The notes under the pieces were generated by a model, which did no database searches, was not told the DNA's origin, and saw nothing but the letters and a program-made list of their open reading frames with translations. From the NCBI GenBank assembly GCA_016648135.1, contig JADDOH010023703.1, positions 124,001-188,000 on the forward strand: a stretch of 64,000 nt of DNA. Direction: 5' to 3'. This DNA is from Agrypnia vestita (Eukaryota > Arthropoda > Insecta > Trichoptera > Phryganeidae). Made by a program: the position numbers and the translations under genes. Positions 42,990-54,799 of the stretch are shown one piece after another. Within the stretch, counting starts at the first letter, position 1. Each line of letters begins with the position of its first letter.

Positions 42990-44080
42990 TATTAAGAAAT
43001 TGATGTAGAGATGATGGGAGTACCTGTATAAGACACAGATATGCTTGTGAAGAGAAAACGGTGAAAATATTTGACCTGAGTTTGTTGTTGAGTTGAGTTG
43101 AATAAACAAAAAAACAGTGCACGACCGGATAATCTAGATTACGTTAGCGTATCCGTCTACCCTTGAAGAGAATCAACGTGATGGAAAATTATTCAGTAAA
43201 GACGAATACGAAGATAGATGTACAATAGTTTTATAGTTTTTGTTTAATTACTTATTTATAGCATTGAAATCGCGGCAAATCCCTTGATGTAACACTCGAT
43301 TCAGGGCTTTTAACGGGAAATTTTGAACATGAATATTCTCTAGATATGGTCAGTTACTATTTATCAGTCTCTTCCGGTGATCCGACGTTACGAAATTGTA
43401 AATTGAATCGTCCATTCCGGGGTGCTGCATAAAATGTAGGGCAACACAGAGAAATTCGTGTCCATAGATGTCTAGACAGCCCAAAAACCAGAGACTACCT
43501 ATTGCCAGAATAATTGCCCGAACAACATAATTATTTTGAAAACGGAATACACACAATTTATGAAACATTAAAATAAAAATGTAGTCGCTTAAAAATGAAA
43601 TTGATAAATTTGGGTGCATTGGAATCACAAATTTGACAACTCATCATTGTTTGCAAATGCTCTCTTGCAGTTTAAAATACACAGACTACTTAAATACATA
43701 ATATTTAACATTTTAATACATTTTTTGTAGTGACATATTGCGCGTTTCGCTGAAAAGTGAAGTAGTAACTTTTTTATAATACGTATTAAATAATATAATC
43801 TGGAATTTACACATACTCATGACGTGTGTCGATTCCATTCATATTTCATGTAAATATTTCATTAATTCAAATGTATTAATTAATTCATTATAATCAAAAT
43901 TTGGGCCTTTGGTGTATACCGGATTGACATATATATCTTACACGTGTCATAACATACACGAATTTTACATTTTATTGTTATTTAGTAAACGCAGTTTTAT
44001 GCTTCATGAGGCGAAAAAAACTTATTTTCTGATGTTTCGAAATTATCGTGACAGACTTTGTGGAAGTTCATTGGAATATA
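42990..44080. other. AT-rich sequence, no gene seen
   Basis: Short open frames at 43350-43628 and 43909-44100 have AT-driven composition and no recognisable motif. Confidence 0.4.
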
Positions 44081-44085
44081 TTTTT

Positions 44086-44583
44086 AAGAAATTAAAATAA
44101 CAATTTCTTCTCACTATAACACTCATCTTAAATTGGGCAAACTGGGAGGAAAATATATACAAGAATAAACGAACACCTAAAAGGAATAAAGAACTTCAGC
44201 ATAAACTCGGAGATGACTGACCATGCAAGATGGTCATCGATTCACCCATGACAACGTAGAGGTACTCCATATATGCAGAAAAGGAAGAAAAATAGACATC
44301 CTAGAAAATTTAAAAATCAATTTTAAAAATAGTAATACACTCAACATTTAAACACTCTATATTACATCCCCCCTCTTATCCATATTAGCCCCGCCCCGCA
44401 AACCTACCCCTTCCCAACACTCCACTCCCACACCAGACCCGACAATTAGTCATCAGTCTTTTAACATTTAGTTTAGTTTATTACTGAAGATGACGCAGTA
44501 AGCGTCGAAAACGTTATAATTAAAACTTTTTTAACTAAAGTGATATAGTGAGAAGAAAACAACGTTGTTATTATTAATTTCTT
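44086..44583 (+). mobile_element. Penelope-like element 3' remnant
   Basis: The plus strand reads RKIYTRINEHLKGIKNFSIN and MTDHAR, then after one frameshift GHRFTHDNVEVLHICRKGRK and IDILENLKINFKNSNTLNI before a stop at about 44349. This is the GIY-YIG C-terminal end of a Penelope protein. A GC-rich 3' region follows, then CTGAAGATGACGC and GCGTCGAAAACG (44484-44513). Inverted flanks TTCTTCTCACTATA (44103) and TATAGTGAGAAGA (44543) bracket the copy. Confidence 0.82.
44484..44515 (+). ncRNA. Hammerhead-like motif in Penelope terminus
   Basis: CTGAAGA, a 5-bp stem GACGC/GCGTC with an AGTAA loop, then GAAA, mimic the hammerhead core (CUGANGA, stem II, GAAA). One extra U separates CTGAAGA from the stem, and the outer stems and cleavage site are not clear. 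Penelope elements are reported to carry small hammerheads; activity here is unproven. Confidence 0.4.
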
Positions 44584-44689
44584 AAAAATTTACCTTCTTA
44601 TTTTCTTTTATTTTTTTGTTCATTAAATGTTTTCACTTTAACGTTGTAAATTTGCTGTTGATTGTCACACAGTTTGCTGTTTTATATAA

Positions 44690-45185
44690 TACTAGCTGGT
44701 CGTACCCGGCGTTGCAGGGTTAAGGATTAAGGTGAAAATAAATTTGTGGAGGGAAACAAAGGCCCCATTGTTTTGAAAAGCCTCTACTTAATGTAATGTT
44801 TCCATTTAATCAAAGGTGGGATGGATAGTATGTCTAAGGAAGAAATATGACCAATATTTTCCGTCGGGAATACGTATGAAAAAATTGGGTTCAATCGGTG
44901 AAACTATGTACATTTGTACAGAAAATATATTTGGGGGAGGAAATGGAATAGAATAAGTTTAGAAATTTTGAGTCCGATTGGTCGAATGGTACAGATTTGT
45001 ATTGAAAATATATCAGGGGGTGGGGAAGGGGTAAACGGGGAGGAGAGAAATGTCACCTATGTTACCCGCTGGGCTCTAAAGCATAAGTTTGCAAAATTTT
45101 AGTCGAATCAGACAAACGGTGTAGATTTGTATTGAGAATAGACAGACAGACAGACAAACATTGAGTTTTATAGGTATAGATGGCG
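44690..45185 (+). mobile_element. Retroposon with ACTAGCTGGTCGTACCCGGC head
   Basis: It starts ACTAGCTGGTCGTACCCGGC and contains repeated GTCCGATTGGTCGAATGGTA / TAGTCGAATCAGACAAACGG segments with GTACAGATTTGTATTGA, ending in a GACAGACAGACAGACAAACA tail. It is typical of a LINE 3' end or SINE used repeatedly in arthropods. A minus-strand relative lies at 63825-64000. Confidence 0.6.
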
Positions 45186-45668
45186 TGTGTTGCTTTTACG
45201 TCCAACAGATGTCGCTGTTTTACAATACATATTTTTTTGGTTTAGCTATAAATATTGTGTCTCGTACCAATATAAATGTAGTTAAGTTTTTGCCTTAATG
45301 AATTGCCGCATAGGGGATAGAAAGAATAACTAACGAACTGGCTCAATCTACTTTAGGAACTCTTTATTGGGAATAAAATTTCCCTTTTTTTTTTTGTCCT
45401 GGAAATCCAGATATAATATAGTAATTTCAATTGAGATGCGCATTTCATATAACTAGCTGTAAATATTGCCAATTAAGATAATATTATATAACACATAAAA
45501 TTTACCTTATCTGTACTTCTTTGTTGTGAAATTCCCTTAGATCACAAAACCCTCTATACGATATAAATCATGATTTTGAAAGAGTCCTCTACGACGACTG
45601 TAGATTCCCGCTCCTGAGATCCACGCCGTGCCGTTAGATGGACCGGTGGATAGCGTAGCTTTTATGAT

Positions 45669-45884
45669 ATGAATAATATTAGCATACTAGCAGGTTTATT
45701 TGTAGTCACATGTTTGCCACCACCTTTAGTATCTAGCTTCCCTTGTACGCAAAGCCCTGTTCAGGTGATCTCTCCCTATCATTTGGCTAATTCAGTGTTT
45801 ATCAATAAAAATAACAAGGTCCTGAGCAAAGAACAAAACCATTTCTATTTTCGCCCTACTGTAAAATTGTCTTTCTTTGATTAA
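45669..45884 (+). CDS. Possible small secreted protein or first exon
   Basis: The frame starts MNNISILAGLFVVTCLPPPL, a plausible signal peptide ending near VSS, followed by FPCTQSPVQ and a less structured tail. A CAG|gtgatc inside (after SPVQ) could be a donor. There is no family match and no promoter evidence. Confidence 0.22.
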   Translation: MNNISILAGLFVVTCLPPPLVSSFPCTQSPVQVISPYHLANSVFINKNNKVLSKEQNHFYFRPTVKLSFFD

Positions 45885-46061
45885 CGATGCTTTTAAATTT
45901 TCAATGGCATATGTAATATTATATTACGTATATATTTGTATTAGGTATTTATACTCGTATATATTAAATTTTATAAAAAAGCAATTAAAGTTTTTTGTTA
46001 GAATTATAAAAGTCTCACAGAAACGAAGTTATTTTTATTATTTTATGTGTCTGGAAGTCAT

Positions 46062-46249
46062 TATAGGGTGACCTAGCACTTATGACCTAAAGGAGCTGGC
46101 TTAAGTGATCACTTTGCACAATTTAACGTTTAAGAATATATGAAGAAAGAAACAGGTTAATGTTCTAATGGTGGATATGGTGAACTTTGCATTGTAAAAC
46201 GATCACGTAAGCCAGCTCGTACAGGTCGTAAGCCTTGTGCCACCCTGTA
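46062..46249. mobile_element. MITE, 188 bp
   Basis: The ends TAGGGTGACCTAGCACTTAT and the mirror around GTAAGCCTTGTGCCACCCTGTA pair over about 50 bases, including GAGCTGGCTTAAGTGATC opposite GATCACGTAAGCCAGCTC. It is bordered by TA. It contains no coding sequence. Confidence 0.8.
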
Positions 46250-48420
46250 AAGACTTCCCATAAACGTCTCCCATAGAAATAGCTTCATCTCTGAGAGACT
46301 TCTATAATTTATCTTAATTAATAATTATCCGTCTGTGGACAAAATCCAGTAATTGTGATCTACATATAATTTTTTTTTTAAATTTTTTTGTACCTAAATA
46401 ATACATTGGAAAATATGTCCTCATTTTCGTGCATGTTGTACTTAGTACCAAATAATTCAACATGTACCTTAATTTGTGAAATGGGACTATAGTATGCAAT
46501 TTTGCTGTGGTAGATATTAAGGCCCAAATTCAGAGTCTACCGAATACCAGTGGCATGCAGTAGGTATAAACTTAGGTTATGCTGTAACCGACTATATACC
46601 TGTATTAAAAATATATATATATATATACATATAGGTTTATATATATATATATGTTTAATATAGGTATATCTATAAGGGTAGATACATTTTTTGAATTTTT
46701 TTAAACTGTATATAATGAACTATTCTGAGTAGCTTCAATTGACAAAAATAACTCCACTATAAAAGAACTATTGTAAACAAGATTTTCTAAATAAATAAAT
46801 ATTTTATATATATATTTCGAAGACGATTTATATATAATTTAATCGGGAATAATACTAATTTCAGATATACGTTTCTTTTCACAAAAATAAATCAAACATT
46901 TATGATATCATCGATGGCAATGTTGTCGTAAATAATCAGAATGATTTGACAGATGGTATTAACATTCACCATAGAAAAGAGAAACAGAATTCACACAAAA
47001 AGTTTTTGGTGGAATTTGTAAAAAATATCATTTGTGCAAGTGACATGCGCGCAGTCCTCACCTGGCATAAGACCTTTCAAAGAAACACCCTATTCCATGA
47101 AAAATTTACTTAAAAAAACGCAGACATAGAGATAGTCAAAGTACACGGTTCAGGACGAGTTTTTTCTCGATCTAAGGAACAAATTTGTTGGGCGCAAAAA
47201 AGTGAGATAAATTAAGATTGACATGAAGTTAGGCACAGAAACGTCGGAAAGAAAACTTCTAACCGTAGGACGAAATATGTCTAGAATTTTAATTCGAAAA
47301 AAACAGACACGTCATGTTAAACAGAAACGTCTGAAATAAAACGTCTAGCCGTAGGACGAATTACGCTTAGAATTTTAAATCAACTTTTTCTTAAGATAAG
47401 AATTATTTAATTAATATTTGTTTTCAAGAATCTTTACTAATGCACAGCTTTTTTGCTTGTATGCGCTGCACGCCACTGCCGAATACTTATACTGTAATTT
47501 TTAACACAAAACAATACTTTTAAGGCGTATCTTAACCTTTACACTACACAGAAAAAGAATATGAATAGCTTCATCCTGGACAGTAATAATTATTACCTAC
47601 TTCTATTCCATTCCATACTAGTACATCCATCTGTTTATTGTTATAACATTTTTGAAGGATTCGTACCTAATAATGTAAGTATTTGTTTATCTTTTGGACA
47701 TGCTGAAAATCAATTCCAAAATATTCATTATTTATTTAGATTTGCAGCGCCCGAAAAACCGAATATTGCTTCTTAATCTACCATTTTATTAAAGATTCAT
47801 TACACGTTTTAAGAATGCTCCTTCTTATATCAAGTATTTGTTCTTTTCTGACTTCATGGAATTTCCATGCCTATAAGTATTTTATTACCTATATTTGAAT
47901 CGAGATCGATTTTTATACAATACGAGTAATTTAAAAATCTGTCATTAGTGAAGATTACAATTTTAAAGGTCTATTATAAAAATAACGAGATCGCATAAAA
48001 ATCAACAACACGCAGTACACATTTTGAATAAAAACTTTACTCAGTTAAGAAATAGGAACTATTAGTAATCTATCCACGTCATAAGGTTAGTAGGTAACAG
48101 AATTTTTCTTTTAAATTTATACAAATAGTTGGATGGTTATATAAATAGTATATGGGAAATTAATAAATAATAATTATCCGGAATAAAAACAAATTTAAAA
48201 GATTATGATTTTGATAACTATTTGAAAAAAGGTCATGATTATTTATAATATTCAATTTACCATTAACATTTTTTTTTTTTACAAAATTTCTAATTTATCT
48301 AACTGTAATCCCGTATTATTAGTGTGTAAAATTTGTCAACCACTATTAATATCAAAAGAATTATCCATAATCAAAATATGATTCACAAATTTTAAATAAT
48401 TATTGCTACTTAAACAGCAT
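46250..48420. other. AT-rich intergenic sequence with TA microsatellites
   Basis: TA repeats at about 46608-46665. A 71-residue frame at 47561-47776 has a hydrophobic start and an AAT|gtaagt donor after GFVPNN, but no downstream partner was found. About 47090-47380 has diverged direct repeats around GAAACGTC, TCTAACCGTAGGACGAA and TCTAGCCGTAGGACGAA. Confidence 0.35.
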
Positions 48421-48424
48421 AAGA

Positions 48425-48545
48425 AGGCACCATTAGTCCTGAAACATGTTGATATTTTTAACAAATAAGTGGTGAAAACAATGTAATTATTTATTAATTA
48501 TATTAACAAAATCATTTTGCTCTTTTTGAAGAAGATAATATAATA
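48425..48545 (+). repeat. Penelope-like terminus fragment
   Basis: CCATTAGTCCTGAAACATGTTGATATTTTTAAC followed by TATATTAACAAAATCA and TTTTTGAAGAAG parallels 36818-36935. It is a decayed terminus only. Confidence 0.4.
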
Positions 48546-49129
48546 ATATTATTAGAAATATGCGTCCATACGGCTTACACTCACAGGCCAATATAAAAAG
48601 TGTTACCTAAAAAAGCCGCGATAAATATTTATGTAGATATTATTTTAATATCAATCGGCACAACCCTTTCAATGCCACGAAATTAATCGTTACTTTATTA
48701 TTATCAATTTTGTATGCAACATGTATATGCCACGTTTTAGTGGCAAATCATGATGTATGCCATAGATAAATAATTTAATAATACGTTTCCGCGAGATGTC
48801 AAGGCGCAACCATTTTTAGAGGCTGTATATTGAGGTGTGTATTTTGAGAAGCCTCGTGTAAACAAATTCTAACAAAAAAAAAATCACGACTTTCGGTCAT
48901 CAAATGTTCGGAGCGTTATTTGGTGCACCGATGCAGTCAATGTTACCAATCAAGTTAACTTTCATTTTCTTCACAATCTCGACCAATTTCAATTATGACA
49001 GTATTTTTTTCTTCTTAGAACGTGTTATTGTTCACAGACGTGAAATGTGCGTAAATATTAATTTAAAGAAATTGATTCGGCCATCTTCAAAAACTTCTGC
49101 ACAAATTCCATATAATTCCAAATTCCATA

Positions 49130-49810
49130 TATCTTCACTAAGATTCAACATGAAAATCTCCGTAGCTAAGACTAAGAGCATGGTAACATCGAAACTGCCA
49201 ATACCATGCAAGCTTGCAATTGACGATAAAATAATAGAGCAAGTAACGAGCTTCAAGTACTTGGGTGTCGAGATATCCAGCAGTAACGACCTCTACGAAG
49301 AAGTAAGAGAGCAAGCAAACAAAGCCGCAACTATTGCTGGATGCTTGAGAAATGCTGTCTGGAGAAACGAACATATGCTCAAGGAGAGCAAAGTGAAGAT
49401 ATACAAGACCTGTGTCCGCCCAATCATGACGTACGGTATCGAGACAAGGGCTGACACTACCAGAACAAAAAATCTCCTAAGAATAACTGAGATGAAGACT
49501 CTCCGACCCATTGCGGGACTGACAATCCGAGACCGAGTGAGGAATTCCGAAATACGAAGGACCTGTGACGTCGAGGATATTGTCCGATGGGGAAGATCTA
49601 GAAGACGTTACTGGAGAGATCATGTGGAGAGAGCTTGTACTGAGAGAGTAGTGAGCATAGCAGCGAACAAGCTGCCGTCTGGTACCAGACTCCCAGGAAG
49701 ACCGCATAAAAGATGGCGAGATAGCTGGACATCTGTATCCCAGGAACAGGCTCCGAGCAATGACAGGACGCAATCCTAGATGAAGCAGAAGAAGAAGAAG
49801 AAGATTCGGC
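49130..49810 (+). mobile_element. RTE-like LINE ORF2 C-terminal fragment
   Basis: The open frame 48904-49779 (291 residues) becomes recognisable from about 49150: MKISVAKTKSMVTSK, VTSFKYLGVEISSSND, YKTCVRPIMTYGIETRADT, GLTIRDRVRNSEIRR and GRPHKRWRDSW. This is the end of the RT domain plus the C-terminal tail of an RTE-type ORF2, unbroken for about 210 residues, with a GAA-repeat tail at 49783-49804. The first 80 residues of the frame are probably unrelated flank. The catalytic FADD region is absent. Confidence 0.85.
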
Positions 49811-50533
49811 CATGGCAATGCAAATACCGCTGCATAGGTCAAGATAAATATACCGTTACAGGTTAATTAGAGATTAATTTATAATATTTAAAAATAATTC
49901 ACAAAAAATATAGTAGTGTCAGCGATCATTATAAAATTATTAAATGAAGATGAGTATTAGGTAATAATGTTTTTTTTTGTATTCATGAAATCCGTATTTA
50001 ATTTTTTCATAGTTTATAAATAAGCATTGAAATAAAACCGGAAGTATAGAGTCAAGAACGAGGGTAAAAATTATTGTAAAATACCAAGATATAAATAAAC
50101 TGTTGCGTAATAAGAAGTATAAGTCAGAGAGAATATCACATGTATGGAATGCAATAAAATAGACATAAACCATAAAAACACTTTTTTTTGGATCTAACAT
50201 AATATACTACGTGGAAAAATGTATATTAAAATAATTTACCGTAGAAATACGGGTACAATTCCTACATCCTGTATAATTAATTTCTATATGTCCATCTATC
50301 CAACCATGTAACATAACAACATACTACAAATGTTTATTGAAATGTGTATAAGTTCTGTAAAAGTGGAATTGGTGTGATTTTAATTTGAAACAGAAACAAG
50401 TGTTTCAAAAACAAGAAAACAAAGAAATAATCGATTCAATGCCCGTGAAATAATAATATATGCCATGACATAGGCGCCAGCTTTTTTGATTTTGTAGGAA
50501 AAAAGAAATTAAATAAATTTTAAAATCTAAATC

Positions 50534-50633
50534 ATGGACATTCGTTTGACGTTCAATTATTCGAATCGAATGAACATTGGTCTGATAATTTTATTGGTCG
50601 GAATACACAATTTGAGATGTATGCAGTACCAAG
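50534..50633 (+). CDS. Candidate signal-peptide exon, unit 1
   Basis: ATG 50534 gives 33 residues plus one base. The internal MNIGLIILLVGIHNLRC is a good signal peptide core and the exon ends CAA G|gtaatc, phase 1, the same phase as the Ly6 gene here. No downstream exon could be joined, so the protein is unknown; a Ly6-type secreted protein is one possibility. Confidence 0.45.
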
Positions 50634-50834
50634 GTAATCGTTATATTTTGTAATTATAAAAAAAATAAATAACTTAAACTAATATCATAAAAATTGTATC
50701 AACCACTTATTTCAATCACATTAAAATTGCCACATTCTTTAATTTTCCCAATTGAATATTTTATATTTACATAGGCGCCAGCTTTTTTGATTTTGTAGGA
50801 AAAAAGAAATTAAATAAATTTTAAAATCTAAATC

Positions 50835-50933
50835 ATGGACATTCGTTTGATGTTCAATTGTTCGAATCGAATGAACATTGGTCTGATAACTTTATTGTCG
50901 GAATAAACAATTTGAGATGTATGCAGTACCAAG
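50835..50933 (+). pseudogene. Candidate signal-peptide exon, unit 2, frameshifted
   Basis: It is the same exon with one G lost in TTATTGTCGG (versus TTATTGGTCGG). The frame then hits TAA before the donor. The splice donor itself is intact. Confidence 0.5.
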
Positions 50934-51135
50934 GTAATCGTTATATTTTGTAATTATAAAAAAAAAGAAATAACTTAAACTAATATCATAAAAATTGTAT
51001 CAACCACTTATTTCAATCACATTAAAATTGCCACATTCTTTAATTTTCCCAATTGAATATTTTATATTTACATAGGCGCCAGCTTTTTTGATTTTGTAGG
51101 AAAAAAGAAATTAAATAAATTTTAAAATCTAAATC

Positions 51136-51235
51136 ATGGACATTCGTTTGATGTTCAATTGTTCGAATCGAATGAACATTGGTCTGATAATTTTATTGGT
51201 CGGAATAAACAATTTGAGATGTATGCAGTACCAAG
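51136..51235 (+). CDS. Candidate signal-peptide exon, unit 3
   Basis: It is intact and closest to unit 1, differing by a few substitutions (MDIRLMFNCSNRMNIGL). It ends CAA G|gtaatc, phase 1. Being the most 3' copy it would be the natural first exon of any downstream gene. Confidence 0.45.
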
Positions 51236-51399
51236 GTAATCGTTATATTTTGTAATTATAAAAAAAAAGAAATAACTTAAACTAATATCATAAAAATCGT
51301 ATCAACCACTTATTTCAATCCTTCACATTAAAATTGCCACATTCTTTAATTTTCCCAATTGAATATTTTATATTTAAATATAACATTCAGCAAGTCTTA

Positions 51400-52399
51400 C
51401 GGTATAATTTTTTTTTTTTTGATTTCTGAAACAATCATATCCTTTTATTATATTTATTATTATTAATTCATAATTATAAATTATATTTTATTATTATTTA
51501 TAATTATATAAATTTATAATTATAAAAAATATATAATTATATACTTTTTGATTTCTGAAACAATCATGTCCTTTTAAAATACAATTAAGTCAAAAGTAAC
51601 CATTTCTTTGAAGCATTTATGCCTTCCGGACAATTTCATTTCAACCCCTCAATAGTAATTCATGGGTCTTCGTTATTGTTCTGCTGCGATGATACAAATT
51701 GAGAAAAAAAATGTGAAATATTTTCGAGCTGTGAATCTATTATAGATTGAAAAATGTCAAAATGTTGTCGCCGTTTTCAGAGAATTGAATAAAAGCATTG
51801 CATCCGCGTGAATTCGGTGAGGCGCTGATTTAGTTTCAACGAACCAAAAATGACGAAAACCCGCGTAAGCCAACACACACCCACCTGTCACATTGTTGTG
51901 GACTAGAAATCGTTCAATATTTCCGGTACAGCCTTGATTTTAGTACAGAATTTTTGAATAAGTCAACTCGTAATGTATTATTCATAAATCACCTGCCGTG
52001 GTTGACAATGCAGCGAGGTGTATACACGGACAGACGTCAGACTTTTTATACCTCAGAAATCATTGCTGTCATTCTGTATTATATGCGTTCAAATGTTTCC
52101 TGCATTATAATTTATCAGTTAAGGATCATCTTGGTATGTAATACCTTTTAACGTAGTGTATGTTTATTCAACGGTAACCCCAGTAATATTGCTTTTAAAA
52201 ACTGGTTTAGATTGTTTTTAAATTTTGTCCTTTATATACTAAATCTAAAAAAAAATAATTAGAAAATCACCTTGCTTGTCTGCAGAATAATTATTTGAAA
52301 TGAACTAACTATAAATTAATCAAAATTAACCATATTATTAATTTAAGTTTTTTAATCAACAAGCAATAATTGAAGAAATAAAAAAGTTAATAATATTAA
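51400..52399. other. AT-rich sequence, no gene seen
   Basis: Low-complexity AT DNA to about 51560, with an exact repeat of GATTTCTGAAACAATCAT (51421, 51549). No downstream exon for the signal-peptide units was found. Confidence 0.4.
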
Positions 52400-52401
52400 T
52401 A

Positions 52402-53678
52402 TTAGGTCCTTACATATGAAATTGACGTTTAGTATGGGAGGAACATAAAGCCGATTTTTTTTATTATAATATATTTATTTAATCAAAGTATGTACCATTG
52501 CTATCTATGCACTTTTGCCATCTCATAGGTAGTTCATCGATCCCTTTACTATAAAAACCATTCGGACGGGAATCAATAAAATCTTTGAAGGCGGTTTTGA
52601 CTGCCCCATCGGAGTTAAATTTTTTCCTTTGCAAGAAGTTATCCAAATTTCGAAAAAAATGGTAATCTGTTGGGGCAAGGTCCGGAGAGTACGGTGGATG
52701 TCTTAGACATTCCAATTGAAGCTCCTCTAATTTGGTAGCCGTCTGTTGTGCAGTGTGTGGTCTAGCGTTATCATGAAGCAGCAGTGGCCTAGAGCGATTA
52801 ACCAGCCTCGGTTGTTTAGCAGCTAGCTTTTCCATCATGGTTTGCAGTTGCTGACAATAGACATCTGCCGTAATCGTCTGGCCAGATTTAAGAAAGCTGT
52901 AGTGAACGACACCAGCACTATTCCACCAAACGCTCACAAGTAACTTTTTTGGAGTCAATTTTCGCTTGGGGCATGGTTTGGCTGGTTCGGCAGGGTTCAG
53001 CCAGTGCGATGAGCGCTTCCGATTATTGTACAGGATCCACTTTTCATCACAGGTAATGATTCGATTTAAAATCCCTTCATTATTGTGCCGGTTGAGTAAT
53101 GCAACGCAGCAGTCAACGCGCGTTTGTTGATTTGCTTCACTCAATTCGTGAGGTACCCACCTTTCAAGCTTTTTCACTTACCAATTTGCTTCAAGTGGAT
53201 TAAAACAGTTTTATCACTAACACCGCAGCCTGCAGCTAACTCGGATGTGGTTTGCGATGGATCCGCTTCCACAATAGCCTTCCATTATCAACTTTGGTCT
53301 CCGGCCGTCCACGGGGCTTGTTCTGCAGGTCGAAATTTCCAGAACGAAAACGTTGGAACCAAAAACGCACTGTGTTTTCTTTTGCGGCACCGTCGCCATA
53401 CACATCATTAATCCTTCGAGCCGTTTCTGCAGCACTGGTGCCACGGTGGAACTCGTACTCGTAAATAACGCGATATTTCAAGTTTTTCATTTTGTAAACT
53501 GAGTGACGCAAAGAAAAAAACAATTGAGGAAAAAACAAATGAATTATAATTTTCAAAACACAAATACATGAGTAAATAGCTGTATAAATTTGGATTTGGA
53601 ATTCCTAACCAATGAGAAGATATTTGAGATCAAATTTGCCAGTACGGAAAAACGCCAATTTCATATGTAAGGACCTAA
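52402..53678 (-). mobile_element. Full-length mariner element, 1277 bp (TA flanks)
   Basis: Terminal repeats TTAGGTCCTTACATATGAAA and its mirror are flanked by TA on both sides. Length and structure are those of a complete mariner. Sequence is nearly identical to the deleted copy at 29160-29961, indicating recent activity of the family. Confidence 0.95.
52479..53491 (-). pseudogene. Mariner transposase (DD34D), frameshifted
   Basis: The start is MKNLKYRVIYEYEFHRGTSA (minus, near 53490) with helix-turn-helix DNA-binding motifs (RFWFQRFRSGNFDLQNKPRG). The frame breaks near 53280 by a small deletion after ETKVDN and again near 53178 by loss of one base at KQIGK. From there 232 residues are open to the stop at 52479, with catalytic Asp in TCDEKW, HDNARPH and SPDLAPTD; the last two are 34 residues apart, the mariner signature. 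The two lesions make it inactive as read, unless they are sequencing errors. Confidence 0.92.
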
Positions 53679-53689
53679 TATATTACTTT

Positions 53690-54585
53690 AGCATGATATC
53701 AAAACAATTTGAGAGCATCGATTATCAATATAGCTTCTTCTTTTCACATGCGTGAGCGATCTCCCATTTTACTATCTCCCACTAGACTTTCAGTCAATTC
53801 AGTCAAGTCAATTTATCATAATAGTATAATAAAAATAAGCTGGGTATCTATTTTAATACTGATTTTTTTTGTTAAAAATGAAGGCATTAATTTGTATGAG
53901 CAGTTAAGCAATCGGCTATCGCCGGTTGGTTTCACGTTCTTCGAATTTTATAATATAAACCTTTTTTTATAATAAACATTGCTGAAGATTTTGTGTAGGT
54001 ACCTCAAAAGATTCCTAGTAATATAATACATATACATATGTAGAAACGTATAAAAACAAAGCACGCCTATAGCTACCATGTAAGCAAAGGTCTTTTTTGT
54101 TCTGATCATGGAGGTGATTTGGCTATAAAAAATTATAACCTTGATATTGCCACAATTATCATTGTATGCAAATAATTTCTTTTATTTTTAATCCCACGTG
54201 ATTACTAGGACCAATGTGAGTAAAGGAATGCGAAAAACTTTCTGTAATATATGCAGATGGAATCAAATCATTCTGATCGTGCAGTAACGTTATTTTGCTT
54301 TTATTATATATGGATTATTCATCGTGACATTAGTAGTCATGATCGAAATCGAGTGTCGCGTGATAAAATGCCTCCACAGTTTTGAAACTCACGACAAATT
54401 GCACGCCAAATAAGGGTTGACTTTTGAAGTGTTGGTGAAATTTTTATAAAGGCGATGTGTTCCTTATAAACTATAATAATAGCTTTACAACGCCACAATT
54501 GACGATCAAATTATTGAGAAATATATTGTGGTTTTGTTGCATAATTTTAATAATGAACACTTTTTTTTTTTTTCGCGAAAGTAAA
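53690..54585. other. AT-rich intergenic sequence
   Basis: A CAGTTAAGCAATCGGCTATC motif at 53901-53920 also occurs at 63766-63785 next to a hairpin. No gene is supported. Confidence 0.4.
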
Positions 54586-54589
54586 ACAA

Positions 54590-54710
54590 ATATGGGATAA
54601 ATGACGAGCCTTTGATATTGGCAACCCTCGTAGTCCAATAGGAATAGCACTGGCTTCCCAAACCGGGTTCCGGGCTCGATTCTTGGTAAGGCCACAATAC
54701 GACACAATAT
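54590..54710 (+). mobile_element. tRNA-derived SINE head (family S3)
   Basis: TCGTAGTCCAATAGGAATAG resembles an A-box region, and 32 bases later CCGGGCTCGATTCTTGG a B-box. The spacing and GGCTTCCCAAACCGGGTTCC centre are tRNA-like, but the fold is too poor for a functional tRNA. Confidence 0.5.
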
Positions 54711-54799
54711 ATCAATTTTATTTTTTCCCAAACATTTTATTTTTTGATTTAAACATAATGTGACCACTACAGTTATCGATAAATTAAAATTAATAAAAT

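Larger units (their letters stand above)
50468..51377 (+). repeat. 301-bp tandem triplication carrying a signal-peptide exon
   Basis: Three units start ACATAGGCGCCAGC at 50468, 50769 and 51070 and are more than 95% alike by eye. Each contains a candidate first coding exon and about 190 bases of downstream intron-like AT-rich DNA. The low divergence implies recent duplication. Confidence 0.95.

Noticed and set aside
54620..54690. Possible tRNA gene
   Set aside because: A- and B-box-like segments are present but the sequence does not fold into a proper cloverleaf and continues as a SINE.
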